Origin: Firmicutes bacterium CAG:24053_14
GTDB taxonomy: Bacteria; Bacillota; Clostridia; Oscillospirales; Oscillospiraceae
Reading direction: 5' to 3'
Length of the DNA stretch: 64,000 bases
Assembly (NCBI GenBank): GCA_001916715.1
Contig: MNSZ01000064.1
Coordinates: 62,001-126,000, forward strand
Shown: piece by piece, positions 36,610 through 45,258 of the stretch
Layout of the letters: each line of letters starts with the position of its first letter
Numbering within the stretch: the first letter of the stretch is position 1
The notes under the pieces: model-generated
What the model was told of the DNA's origin: nothing
What the model saw: the letters and a program-made list of their open reading frames with translations, nothing else
The model's database searches: none
Made by a program: the position numbers and the translations under genes

Positions 36610-36911
36610 CAGTCCTCTTCCTTCTGCTCTGCAAGGCGCTCGAACACGATCTCGTATCCGTCCTTTCCGTATTGCAGCGAGCGGTTGACACGGCTTATCG
36701 TTGCGCTGGAAGCACCGGTCTCTGCCAGAATATCGTTATAGATCATGCCCTTGGAAAGGCACACTGCGACCTGATAGCGCTGTTCCATTGCCTGGATCTC
36801 GGTTACGGTGCAAAGATCGTCGAAGAAGTCCATGCACTCCTCGACCGTCTTGAGCGTCAGTATTGCCTTATACATATCCTGATTGCGGGGTTTCCTGTTA
36901 AGCTTGTTCAT
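36609..36911 (-). CDS. YerC/YecD-type TrpR-related DNA-binding protein
   Basis: 100 residues. The C-terminal half has a TrpR-like HTH (TEIQAMEQRYQVAVCLSKGMIYNDILAETGASSATISRVNRSLQYG). B. subtilis YerC and relatives are small repressor-like proteins whose regulon is poorly known. The ATG at 36911 is chosen for GAAGGAGG 8 nt upstream; an upstream start has none. It leads the group with the methyltransferase and Hsp33. Confidence 0.93.
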   Translation of the reverse strand: MNKLNRKPRNQDMYKAILTLKTVEECMDFFDDLCTVTEIQAMEQRYQVAVCLSKGMIYNDILAETGASSATISRVNRSLQYGKDGYEIVFERLAEQKEED

Positions 36912-37084
36912 GAAATAACCTCCTTCGGTCATACATTTACATTTTACATCAACACATCACATTTGTAAAGTGTTAGCGCCTTGAATTGAATTCATAATCA
37001 TATAAAACAGAGATAATTGCTTTTTGTACTTTAAATGCCATAAGATTTCTATTGATTAAAATTGATAAATGTAATACAATAAGA

Positions 37085-37365
37085 TTAAGCTGACGAGAGT
37101 CGAACGCATATCGGTTTTGACGGGCAGATTTCCGCCCATGCTGCGTTAAAGCTCTTGATAATACGACAGTATTCTCTTCAAGCTTTGCCTTGCCTGAGCA
37201 AAAATCTGCTCCGGCAAAACTGCAAAGCACCTGTCGGCTGTGCTTTTCAAGATATTTTCGGCTTTATTTGATGCAGGTGGGCTGGCGCCCATCAAGGCAA
37301 AAAAGGCGAAAATAGCCGGAAGGGTACGCCGACAGGCGATATGCGTTCGACTCTCGTCAGCTTAA
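37085..37365. repeat. 281-bp element with perfect 29-bp inverted ends (MITE-like)
   Basis: The ends 37085-37113 and 37337-37365 are exact reverse complements over 29 bp, beginning TTAAGCTGACGAGAGTCG. The interior has no open frame of note but holds a small GGGC/GCCC hairpin and GGCAAAAAAGGCGAAAATAGCC-like tracts. A second copy of the right end occurs at 43688-43723. The interval 36912-37385 otherwise holds about 170 nt of AT-rich sequence with the promoter area of the YerC group. No transposase is present. The right end stops 20 nt before the nfeD start, so it could affect that gene. Confidence 0.75.
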
Positions 37366-37385
37366 GAAAATTGGAGGTGAAAGCA

Positions 37386-37850
37386 ATGCCATCATTTGAA
37401 ATGACGATGACAATGTTCTGGCTGATCGCCATGGTGTTCTTCCTCGTTGTCGAGGCGGTAACGGTGGGACTTGTGTGCATCTGGTTTGCAGCCGGCTCTC
37501 TTGTTGCGCTGCTGTGCGCCATGTTCGATGCGCCCGTTTGGCTTCAGATCGTTGTGTTTCTAATCGTGTCGGCGGTGACATTGTATTACACAAGGCCGCT
37601 GGTGAAGAAGTATGTCAACAATAAGGTCGAGCCGACAAATGCCGATATCGTTATCGGAAAGGAGTGCCGCGTGACCGAAACGATCGACAATATCGCAGGA
37701 ACCGGCGCCGTTTATGTTGACGGGAAAACATGGACGGCACGCAGCGCCGACGATAGCGAGACTATCCCCGAGGGAGCGCTTGTAACGGCACGGCAGATAG
37801 ACGGAGTCAAGCTCATAGTTTCGGCTATGGAAAAAGAAACAATAAAATAA
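37386..37850 (+). CDS. NfeD-family membrane protein
   Basis: 154 residues: two or three hydrophobic helices (about 8-75) followed by an OB-fold NfeD domain (IGKECRVTETIDNIAGTGAVYVDGKTWTARS). NfeD proteins pair with stomatin/flotillin-like SPFH proteins in the membrane, and such a gene follows 18 nt downstream. TTGGAGGTG lies 6 nt before the ATG at 37386; the apparent longer frame starts within the repeat element and is not real. Confidence 0.93.
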   Translation: MPSFEMTMTMFWLIAMVFFLVVEAVTVGLVCIWFAAGSLVALLCAMFDAPVWLQIVVFLIVSAVTLYYTRPLVKKYVNNKVEPTNADIVIGKECRVTETIDNIAGTGAVYVDGKTWTARSADDSETIPEGALVTARQIDGVKLIVSAMEKETIK

Positions 37851-37868
37851 ATTTTAAGGAGACAGCAA

Positions 37869-38774
37869 ATGCAATATGTAATTTACGTACTGATACTTCT
37901 TGCGCTTATAATCATCGTAAGAAATATCCGCGTCGTCCAGCAGAGCAAGGTCATGATAATCGAGCGCCTTGGCAAATATCAGGCCACCTGGGGCACCGGC
38001 ATCCATGTCAAGATCCCCTTCTTTGAAAGAGTCGCAAAGACCATCTCCCTCAAGGAGCAGGTCGCGGACTTTCCGCCTCAGCCCGTTATCACCAAGGATA
38101 ACGTCACCATGCAGATCGACACCGTTATCTACTTCCAGATAACCGATCCCAAGCTTTACACATACGGCATTGAGCACCCCATGGTCGCTATCGAGAACCT
38201 GTCGGCAACCACGCTGCGTAACATAATCGGCGATCTCGAGCTTGACCAGTGCCTTACCAGCCGCGACCTTATTAACGGAAAAATGCGCACCATCCTTGAC
38301 GAGGCTACCGACCCCTGGGGCATCAAGGTAAACCGCGTTGAGCTTAAAAACATCCTGCCGCCCAGAGAGATCCAGTCGGCGATGGAAAAGCAGATGAAGG
38401 CAGAGCGTGAGCGCCGTGAAGCCATTCTCCGCGCCGAAGGCGAAAAACGTGCTGCGATCCTCGAGGCCGAGGGCGAGAAGGAGTCGGCTATTCTGCGCGC
38501 GGATGCAAAGAAGCAGCAGCAGATCCTTGAAGCCGAAGGCGAAGCCGAGGCTATCCTCAAGGTTCAGACCGCTACCGCCGAAGGTATCCGCCTTATAAAC
38601 GAGTCCATGCCGAGCGAGGCCGTGCTGAAGATCAAGGCTCTCGAGGCATTTGCCGCAGCCGCCAACGGCAAGGCGACCAAGATCATCATCCCCAGCGAGA
38701 TCCAGGGCATTGCAGGCCTGGCCGAGGGTGTTGTTCAGTCTGTAAAGGACGTTCCGGCAGACAAGGCAGAGTAA
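37869..38774 (+). CDS. SPFH/band-7 (stomatin-like) protein
   Basis: 301 residues: an N-terminal membrane helix (1-18), the band-7 domain (VVQQSKVMIIERLGKYQATWGTG...), then a long Ala/Glu-rich coiled coil (about 175-240, repeated EAEGEK units). This is the paraslipin type that assembles into membrane microdomain rings with NfeD partners. TTAAGGAG precedes the ATG, and a terminator follows. Confidence 0.95.
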   Translation: MQYVIYVLILLALIIIVRNIRVVQQSKVMIIERLGKYQATWGTGIHVKIPFFERVAKTISLKEQVADFPPQPVITKDNVTMQIDTVIYFQITDPKLYTYGIEHPMVAIENLSATTLRNIIGDLELDQCLTSRDLINGKMRTILDEATDPWGIKVNRVELKNILPPREIQSAMEKQMKAERERREAILRAEGEKRAAILEAEGEKESAILRADAKKQQQILEAEGEAEAILKVQTATAEGIRLINESMPSEAVLKIKALEAFAAAANGKATKIIIPSEIQGIAGLAEGVVQSVKDVPADKAE

Positions 38775-38790
38775 GAAAAAAGTTTAATAA

Positions 38791-38822
38791 AAGACCCGAC
38801 GGGGGCTCCGCCGGGTCTTTTT
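38791..38822 (+). terminator. terminator of the nfeD-stomatin operon
   Basis: AAGACCCG pairs with CGGGTCTT, followed by T5. Confidence 0.8.
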
Positions 38823-38832
38823 GAGGTATATT

Positions 38833-40089
38833 ATGATCAAAGTAGCACAGTTTATGAAAAACCACGGCATGGATGCCGAGCGCATCGACCTTGCCGAATA
38901 CACGAAAGCCTTTGCCGGCGCAATGCGCTCGGGGCTTGGCGCTTTTCAGAAGGAAATGCCAATGCTTCCGACGTATCTGTATTCCTCCGGCAAGCTCCAA
39001 AAGGGCGGCAGGGCCGTAGTCATAGACGCCGGAGGTACGAATTTCCGCACGGCCGTCGTGGACTTTGACGGAAAAAAGGCCGTCATCGAATCGCTCGACA
39101 AGCGCCACATGCCCGGAGCGGACGAGCCTGCGGAATGGAATGAGTTTATCTCCTGCGTTGCCGACTGCGTGCAGCCGCTGATGGGGCAGACCGCGGATAT
39201 AGGCTTCTGTTTTTCCTACCCCATCGAGATCACGCCCGAGTGCGACGGTAAGATACTAGGTTTGACAAAGCAGGTGGATATCAAAGGTGCTGCCGGCTCG
39301 TATCTCGGAGCGGCTCTGCGCACAGAGCTTGAAGCTCGCGGCGAGCACCCCGGCAGGATCGTCGTTTTGAACGACACTCCGGCTACGCTGCTCGCCGGTA
39401 AGGCGCTCGCCAAGGGCAGCTACGACGGCTATATCGGCCTCGTTGCCGGTACCGGCTGCAACACCTGCTGTGAGATCGAATGCGGCAGGATAGGCAAGCT
39501 CGATATGACCGGCGGCAGGAAAATGCTCGTTAACCTCGAAAGCGGCTCGTTTTCGGGTTTCGCGCGCGGCGACGCGGACCTCGCGATGGACGCCGACCTG
39601 CCGGACACCGGCGAGTATGTCGCGGAAAAGATGATATCCGGCCGCTATCTCGGGCAGGTGTGCATGTACACGCTGAAAATGGCCGCTGCCGAGGGACTTT
39701 TCTCCGAGCGCGCATCCGAGACGATCGAAAAAATGACCGAGGTCGTGACCCCGACTATCGACAAATGGGGCAGCGGACGCTTTCCGAAGGGCTTCGACAG
39801 CGAGGATAGGGTCAATCTGGTTTACATAATCAACGAAATTTTCGAGCGCTCGGCCAGATGCATTGCAAGCATGCTCTGCGGCATACTTGAGGTCACGGGA
39901 GCGGGCGAGGCACGCCCTGTGTGCATTGCGGTGGACGGCTCGCTGTATTCCGAGAGCAAGCTCCTGCGGCCCGAGCTTGAACGATTCATGGACGTGTACG
40001 CCGGAGAGATCATGGGCAGACGCTATGAGTTCGTGAATGCCGAAAATATGAGCCTTATCGGAACCGCCGCGGCGGTTTTGCTGAAATAA
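38833..40089 (+). CDS. hexokinase (eukaryote-like hexokinase family)
   Basis: 418 residues. VVIDAGGTNFRTAVVDFDG (about 60-78) is the ATP phosphate-1 motif, SYPIE and NDTPATLLAG follow with the catalytic Asp, and LVAGTGCN is the second phosphate loop. It phosphorylates hexoses at C6 with ATP. The ATG at 38833 has GAGGT just upstream. It carries one 10-mer site (39830). The zinc importer genes begin 3 nt after its stop, but no link is known. Confidence 0.9.
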   Translation: MIKVAQFMKNHGMDAERIDLAEYTKAFAGAMRSGLGAFQKEMPMLPTYLYSSGKLQKGGRAVVIDAGGTNFRTAVVDFDGKKAVIESLDKRHMPGADEPAEWNEFISCVADCVQPLMGQTADIGFCFSYPIEITPECDGKILGLTKQVDIKGAAGSYLGAALRTELEARGEHPGRIVVLNDTPATLLAGKALAKGSYDGYIGLVAGTGCNTCCEIECGRIGKLDMTGGRKMLVNLESGSFSGFARGDADLAMDADLPDTGEYVAEKMISGRYLGQVCMYTLKMAAAEGLFSERASETIEKMTEVVTPTIDKWGSGRFPKGFDSEDRVNLVYIINEIFERSARCIASMLCGILEVTGAGEARPVCIAVDGSLYSESKLLRPELERFMDVYAGEIMGRRYEFVNAENMSLIGTAAAVLLK

Positions 40090-40092
40090 GCT

Positions 40093-41055
40093 ATGAAACA
40101 CGCATTTAGAAAAATCATACCGCTGCTTCTGGCGCTGTGTCTTGCCCTGTCGGGCTGCACCGCGCAGGAAGCGGAGAAAAAGGACAGCTCAAAGCTCCAG
40201 ATAGTCTGCACGAATTTCCCGGCCTACGACTTTGCACGCGAGATGGCAGGGGACAGGGCGCAGATAAAGCTTCTCATAAAGCCCGGCGCGGAGGTGCACT
40301 CATACGAGCCTGCGCCAAAGGAGATCGTTGCGATACAGGAGAGTGACCTGTTTATCTGCAACGGCGGCGAGTCCGAGGCCTGGGTCGAGTCGCTCGTGTC
40401 CGACGATGTAAACGTTCTGCGCATGATGGACTGCGTTGAGACTCTTGCCGAAAGCAGCGAGGGCATATACGCTGCCGACCACGATCATGAGCACGAGGAC
40501 GAGCACGACCATGACCACGAGGAAGAGGAGCTTGACGAGCATGTGTGGACAACGCCCGGCAACGCGGCGAAGATCTGCTATGCCCTGTGCGATAAGCTCT
40601 GCGAGCTTGACCCGGATAACGCAAACGAGTATATGCTCAATTACGAGGTCTACAACGCAAAGCTCATGGAGCTTGACATAGACATACGCACGACCGTCAT
40701 GAACGGAGCGCGCAAAACGCTCATTTTTGCCGACAGATTTCCGATGCGCTACTTCACGCGCGAGTACGGCCTGACGTATTACGCGGCCTACCCCGGCTGC
40801 GCGTCGCAGACCGAGCCGTCGGCCAAGACGGTGGCGTTCCTCATCGACCATGTGCGCGAGGAGAACATACCGGCGGTGCTGTACATGGAGTTTTCAAACG
40901 AAAAGATGGCCGACGTCATCTGCGAGGATACCGGCTGCAAAAAGCTGCCGTTTTACTCGGCGCACAGCATCACCGCGCAGCAGTTTGAGGACGGGGTTAC
41001 TTACCTTGACCTCATGCGCATGAATATAGAGACCCTGAAGGAGGCGCTTTACTGA
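40093..41055 (+). CDS. zinc ABC transporter substrate-binding lipoprotein (ZnuA-like)
   Basis: 320 residues. Signal peptide with lipobox LALSGC. A cluster A-1 metal-binding fold: AEVHSYEPAPKEI gives the first His, a His/Asp/Glu-rich flexible loop lies at about 133-150 (DHDHEHEDEHDHDHEEEE), and later residues ADRFPMRYFTREYG and YMEFSNEKMAD. The His loop points to Zn2+ over Mn2+. It starts the znuA-znuC-znuB order, with the ATPase 1 nt downstream. No Zur box is obvious. Confidence 0.93.
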   Translation: MKHAFRKIIPLLLALCLALSGCTAQEAEKKDSSKLQIVCTNFPAYDFAREMAGDRAQIKLLIKPGAEVHSYEPAPKEIVAIQESDLFICNGGESEAWVESLVSDDVNVLRMMDCVETLAESSEGIYAADHDHEHEDEHDHDHEEEELDEHVWTTPGNAAKICYALCDKLCELDPDNANEYMLNYEVYNAKLMELDIDIRTTVMNGARKTLIFADRFPMRYFTREYGLTYYAAYPGCASQTEPSAKTVAFLIDHVREENIPAVLYMEFSNEKMADVICEDTGCKKLPFYSAHSITAQQFEDGVTYLDLMRMNIETLKEALY

Positions 41056-41056
41056 T

Positions 41057-41761
41057 ATGGCACAGATAATATGCCGCGACCTGAGCTTTGCCTATGACGG
41101 CGAAACGGTGCTCAGTGACATTAACTTCTCGCTCGACGCAGGCGCATATCTGTGCATCGTCGGCGAAAACGGCTCGGGCAAGAGCACGCTCATGCGCGGA
41201 CTTCTCGGGCTGAAAACGCCTTCGACCGGCACGATAACGTTCAATGATCTGAAGCCGACCGAGATCGGCTATCTTCCGCAGCAGACGCAGATCCAGCGCG
41301 ATTTTCCGGCATCGGTGCGCGAGGTGGTGCTCTCCGGCAGACTCAATTCCATGCACGGCAGGCTGTTCTATAACGCTGCCGACAAAGCCGCCGCGGCCGA
41401 GAATATGGAACGGCTCGGCATCGATGATATAGCCGACCGCTGCTATCTTGAGCTTTCCGGCGGACAGCAGCAGCGCGTTCTGCTTGCGCGCGCAATGTGC
41501 GCAACGAAGAAGCTGCTGGTTCTCGATGAGCCGGTGACAGGCCTTGACCCCGTTGCGGCAAACGAGATGTATAACCTCATAAAGCTCGTAAACCTCTGCG
41601 ATAATACGAGCGTTATAATGATATCGCACGATATCCACGCCGCAGTGAGATACGCAACGCATATCCTGCACCTCGGACACAGCCAGCTTTTCTTCGGCAC
41701 GACCGCGCAGTATCGCGAAAGCGATCTCGCGCGCAGATTTGTGGGAGGTGAGAGAGCATGA
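41057..41761 (+). CDS. zinc ABC transporter ATP-binding protein (ZnuC-like)
   Basis: 234 residues. Walker A GENGSGKST (about 35-43), signature LSGGQQQR and Walker B LLVLDEP are all present. It powers the adjacent permease. It overlaps the permease gene by 4 nt (ATGA). Confidence 0.95.
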   Translation: MAQIICRDLSFAYDGETVLSDINFSLDAGAYLCIVGENGSGKSTLMRGLLGLKTPSTGTITFNDLKPTEIGYLPQQTQIQRDFPASVREVVLSGRLNSMHGRLFYNAADKAAAAENMERLGIDDIADRCYLELSGGQQQRVLLARAMCATKKLLVLDEPVTGLDPVAANEMYNLIKLVNLCDNTSVIMISHDIHAAVRYATHILHLGHSQLFFGTTAQYRESDLARRFVGGERA

Positions 41762-42579
41762 TAGAGCTTATAAAAGAGATGTTCTCTTATCACTTCATGG
41801 TAAGAGCCGTTGTCGTCGGCGTGCTCGTTTCGCTGTGCGCGGCGCTGCTTGGCGTTTCGCTCGTGCTCAAGCGCTATTCCATGATCGGCGACGGCCTGTC
41901 ACACGTCGGCTTCGGCGCACTGGCCATCGCGGCAGCGGTGAATGTCGCGCCGTTGTACCTTGCCGTTCCTGTCGTTATCGCGGCGGCGTTCCTGCTGCTG
42001 AGGATAAATCAGAACAGCAAGATAAAGGGCGATGCGGCTATCGCGCTGATTTCCTCGTCGGCGCTGGCGATAGGCGTTGTGACCGTCTCGCTCACAACGG
42101 GCATGAACACCGACGTTTCAAACTACATGTTCGGCAGCATCCTCTCGCTAAGCCATGCCGACGCGGTGCTGAGCATAGTGCTCTCCGTCGTCGTGCTTTT
42201 GATGTTCGTTCTGCTGTATCCGCGCATATTTGCCGTCACATTTGACGAGACCTTTGCGCGCGCAACGGGAACAAAGGCGCAGCTTATAAACAGCGTCATA
42301 GCCGTCCTCACCGCCGTCACGGTGGTCATCGGTATGCGCATGATGGGCGCGCTGCTCATATCGAGCCTGATAATTTTCCCGGCGCTGACGGCGATGCGTA
42401 TCTGCCGCAGCTTTAAGGGTGTAGTTATTTGCTCGGCGGTCGTTTCCGTCGTGTGCTTTGTGATCGGAATGGCTGCATCTTATGCATTCGAGCTGCCGTC
42501 CGGCGCGGCGATAGTGATAGTCAATATAATCGCGTTTGCGGCATTTTCTTTTGCAGCTTTACTAAAAAAGAGGGCATAA
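41758..42579 (+). CDS. zinc ABC transporter permease (ZnuB-like)
   Basis: 273 residues with eight to nine hydrophobic helices, ABC-3 family (LVLKRYSMIGDGLSHVGFGALAI, MMGALLISSLIIFPALTAM). Together with the two genes before it makes a complete metal importer. A terminator-like hairpin follows. Confidence 0.95.
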   Translation: MIELIKEMFSYHFMVRAVVVGVLVSLCAALLGVSLVLKRYSMIGDGLSHVGFGALAIAAAVNVAPLYLAVPVVIAAAFLLLRINQNSKIKGDAAIALISSSALAIGVVTVSLTTGMNTDVSNYMFGSILSLSHADAVLSIVLSVVVLLMFVLLYPRIFAVTFDETFARATGTKAQLINSVIAVLTAVTVVIGMRMMGALLISSLIIFPALTAMRICRSFKGVVICSAVVSVVCFVIGMAASYAFELPSGAAIVIVNIIAFAAFSFAALLKKRA

Positions 42580-42603
42580 AACTGTACAAAGCACATAAAA
42601 GCC

Positions 42604-42636
42604 GGCTCCGAACAACAAATTCGGGGTCGATTTTTT
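42604..42636 (+). terminator. terminator of the zinc importer operon
   Basis: GGCTCCGAA pairs with TTCGGGGTC (two G-U pairs), followed by T6. Confidence 0.6.
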
Positions 42637-42658
42637 ATGCAAAAATTCATGAAAACGG

Positions 42659-42691
42659 TGAATATTCGCGCAATAATGAATATTATTCATT
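42659..42691. promoter_or_regulatory. ArgR-box-like palindromes upstream of the amino-acid importer
   Basis: AATGAATATTATTCATT (42675-42691) is a perfect palindrome with TGAAT/ATTCA halves, close to the ARG box but with one base less in the centre. A second TGAATATTC lies at 42659-42667. Confidence 0.4.
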
Positions 42692-42739
42692 AAATACGGC
42701 TGTTTGACGAAAAATTACGAATATTTTTTCAAAAAAGTG

Positions 42740-42768
42740 TTGACAACAGTGAATAAACATGCTAATAT
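42740..42768 (+). promoter_or_regulatory. promoter of the amino-acid ABC importer
   Basis: TTGACA (42740-42745), 17-nt spacer, TAATAT (42763-42768). A TGAATAAAC half-site of the ArgR type lies inside the spacer. Confidence 0.8.
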
Positions 42769-42828
42769 AGGCAACGTCGTAAGGAACGACACAAAAAACA
42801 GTTTAAAATTTTTTGAGAGGTATAGAAA

Positions 42829-43677
42829 ATGAAAAAGTTTATCGCACTTATGCTCGCGATGGTCATGGTGTTCGCACTGTGCGCCTGCGGCAACGATACA
42901 GGCAATAAGGATAAAGACGGCGACCAGGCAAGCACAAAGCTGAAGATCCTTGACTCCGAATATGTCACCGAGGATTACGCTATCGGCATTGCAAAGGAAA
43001 ACACCGCACTGCTTGATAAGGTCAATGCAGCTCTCAAGGAGCTCAAGGACGACGGCACTCTCAAGACTGTCACCGATTACTTCATCGCAGGCACCGGCAC
43101 TCTCCCCGAGGTTCAGAAGAATGTTGCGGCCGACGCAGAGGAGCTCGTTATGGCTACCAACGCTACATTCCCTCCGTATGAGTCCGTTGACGGCGACAAG
43201 ATCGTCGGTATCGACCCCACTGTAGCAGGCCTTATTGCCGATAAGCTCGGCATGAAGCTCGTCATTAACGATATGGAGTTTGACGCAATCATTCCCGCAC
43301 TCACCTCCGGCAAGGCCGACATCGCAATGGCCGGCATGACCGTTACCGAGGAGCGTCTCCAGAGCATCAACTTCTCCGACAGCTATGCTACCGGCATTCA
43401 GGTAATGATCGTTAAGGAAGACTCCGACATCTCCAGTGCTGACGACATCGTTGCAAAGATCGAGAACGGCGAGAACATCCAGATCGGATGCCAGATCGTA
43501 ACTACCGGTTACATTTATGCTTCCGACACAATTGAGAACGGCGGCTTCGGCGAGGATCATGTTCAGGCATTCCCCAAGGGTGCTGACGCTATTGCAGCTC
43601 TCACCAGCGGCAAGATCGATTGCGTTATCATCGACAATGAGCCGGCAAAGGCATTTGTTGAAGCAAACAACGGCTGA
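42829..43677 (+). CDS. amino-acid-binding lipoprotein of an ABC importer, apparently circularly permuted
   Basis: 282 residues. Lipobox FALCAC (C20). In normal PBP-II amino-acid-binding proteins the chain begins LVMATNATFPPYE and ends with a segment like LKILDSEYVTEDYAIGIA plus a helix. Here the usual C-terminal segment comes first (residues 38-88), then a linker (TLPEVQKNVAADA), then the usual N-terminus at about 104, and the protein stops at NEPAKAFVEANNG, exactly where LKILDSEY would follow. All parts are kept but rotated. It is likely a polar or basic amino-acid binder judged by neighbours. Its permease and ATPase follow after a terminator-like hairpin. Confidence 0.9.
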   Translation: MKKFIALMLAMVMVFALCACGNDTGNKDKDGDQASTKLKILDSEYVTEDYAIGIAKENTALLDKVNAALKELKDDGTLKTVTDYFIAGTGTLPEVQKNVAADAEELVMATNATFPPYESVDGDKIVGIDPTVAGLIADKLGMKLVINDMEFDAIIPALTSGKADIAMAGMTVTEERLQSINFSDSYATGIQVMIVKEDSDISSADDIVAKIENGENIQIGCQIVTTGYIYASDTIENGGFGEDHVQAFPKGADAIAALTSGKIDCVIIDNEPAKAFVEANNG

Positions 43678-43687
43678 TAGCTAACCT

Positions 43688-43723
43688 GACAGGCGGCAGG
43701 GATTCGACTCCCGTCAGCTTAAA
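43688..43723 (+). repeat. solo right end of the 281-bp element family
   Basis: The sequence matches 37331-37365: GACAGGCG is identical, then seven variable bases, then TTCGACTCCCGTCAGCTTAA with one difference. No left partner is seen nearby. It lies 10 bp after the stop of the permuted binding-protein gene. Confidence 0.65.
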
Positions 43724-43734
43724 CAATTTGATAA

Positions 43735-43767
43735 ATGAGGCTCCGTGCGGTTATGGAGCCTCATTTT
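43735..43767 (+). terminator. intra-operon terminator after the binding-protein gene
   Basis: ATGAGGCTCC pairs with GGAGCCTCAT followed by T3. Partial termination here would keep the binding protein more abundant than the membrane parts. Confidence 0.65.
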
Positions 43768-43795
43768 GAGCGTTTGAGAATTAGGAGGTAGATTT

Positions 43796-44524
43796 TTGGA
43801 AGCGTGGATGGCAGATATCAAAAGTCAATTCATATTAAATTTTATAGAAAAAGACCGTTGGCGGCTTCTGGTTGACGGTCTCGGCAACACACTCAAAATA
43901 ACTGCCGTTGCCTGCCTTATCGGCATATGCATCGGTGTCATCATAGCCATAGTGCGGTCAACATGGGATAAAAACCACCTCACGATGCGACCGAGCATCG
44001 GCAAGACCCTGCTCGGCATAGTTAACGGCATATGCAAGGTGTACCTGACGGTTATCCGCGGCACACCTGTGGTCGTTCAGCTGATGATCATATACTATAT
44101 AATATTTGCATCCTCCCGAAACAGCCTTGCGATAGCGATGCTCGCATTCGGAATAAACTCCGGTGCGTATGTCGCCGAGATAGTACGCGGCGGCATAATG
44201 TCAATCGACGAGGGACAGTTCGAGGCGGGACGCTCGCTCGGCTTTAACTATGTCCGCACAATGCAGTACATAATAATACCGCAGGTTTTCAAAAATGTTC
44301 TGCCGACGCTCGCAAACGAGTTCATCGTCCTGCTCAAGGAGACCTCCGTTGCCGGCTATGTAGCGATCCGTGATCTCACCAAGGCGGGCGATATTATTCG
44401 CGGTGCAACCTATTCGCCCTTCCTGCCGCTTATCGTCGTTGCACTCATATACCTCATAATGGTCGTGTTCTTTACATGGCTCGTCGGCAGGCTGGAAAGG
44501 AGGCTGCGCAGCAGTGACCACTGA
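43796..44524 (+). CDS. amino-acid ABC transporter permease
   Basis: 242 residues, five or six helices, HisM/GlnP type. The EAA loop reads [22 protein letters not shown] (about 141-162). The TTG start at 43796 is favoured since AGGAGG lies 7 nt upstream; ATG 43808 is too far. It overlaps the ATPase gene by 11 nt. Confidence 0.94.
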   Translation: MEAWMADIKSQFILNFIEKDRWRLLVDGLGNTLKITAVACLIGICIGVIIAIVRSTWDKNHLTMRPSIGKTLLGIVNGICKVYLTVIRGTPVVVQLMIIYYIIFASSRNSLAIAMLAFGINSGAYVAEIVRGGIMSIDEGQFEAGRSLGFNYVRTMQYIIIPQVFKNVLPTLANEFIVLLKETSVAGYVAIRDLTKAGDIIRGATYSPFLPLIVVALIYLIMVVFFTWLVGRLERRLRSSDH

Positions 44525-45257
44525 TGTTCTCATAAAAGTAGATGATCTCCAGAAGCAGTTTAAGGGCGGCAAGATCAAAGCGCTCGACGGTGTGAGCACC
44601 GACATACATAAGGGCGAGGTAGTTGTTGTCATCGGCCCCTCCGGCTCGGGTAAGTCAACCTTCCTCAGATGCCTCAATCTCCTTGAGGTGCCCACCGGCG
44701 GCACGATAACCTTTGACGGCGTTGATATAACTGATCCGAGCTGCAATATAAATCTCCACCGTCAGAAGATGGGTATGGTTTTCCAGCACTTCAACCTCTT
44801 TCCGCATATGACACTGCTCAGAAATATGACCCTTGCGCCGATGAAGCTTCTCGGAAAAAGCAAGGAGGACGCGGAAGCCAAGGCTATGGAGCTTCTCGCA
44901 CGCGTAGGCCTTGCCGACCGCGCCAATGCGTATCCCAGCCAGCTCTCCGGCGGCCAGAAACAGCGTATCGCCATCGTGCGCGCGCTGTGCATGGAGCCTG
45001 ACGTTATGCTCTTTGACGAGCCGACGAGTGCACTCGACCCCGAAATGGTCGGCGAGGTTCTCGACGTTATGAAGGAGCTTGCCCACGAGGGCATGACGAT
45101 GGTCGTCGTTACCCACGAGATGGGCTTTGCCCGTGAGGTCGGCAACCGCGTGCTGTTCATGGCTGACGGTAAGCTCGTTGAAGAAGGTACGCCCGAGGAT
45201 ATATTTGAGCATCCTCAGAGCGAGCGCTTGCAGGACTTCCTGTCCAAGGTACTTTGA
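44514..45257 (+). CDS. amino-acid ABC transporter ATP-binding protein
   Basis: 247 residues, GlnQ/HisP type, GTG start. Walker [10 protein letters not shown], signature [11 protein letters not shown] and Walker [13 protein letters not shown] are intact. It ends 1 nt before the start of the peptidase remnant, which once may have belonged to the operon. Confidence 0.95.
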   Translation: MTTDVLIKVDDLQKQFKGGKIKALDGVSTDIHKGEVVVVIGPSGSGKSTFLRCLNLLEVPTGGTITFDGVDITDPSCNINLHRQKMGMVFQHFNLFPHMTLLRNMTLAPMKLLGKSKEDAEAKAMELLARVGLADRANAYPSQLSGGQKQRIAIVRALCMEPDVMLFDEPTSALDPEMVGEVLDVMKELAHEGMTMVVVTHEMGFAREVGNRVLFMADGKLVEEGTPEDIFEHPQSERLQDFLSKVL

Positions 45258-45258
45258 T

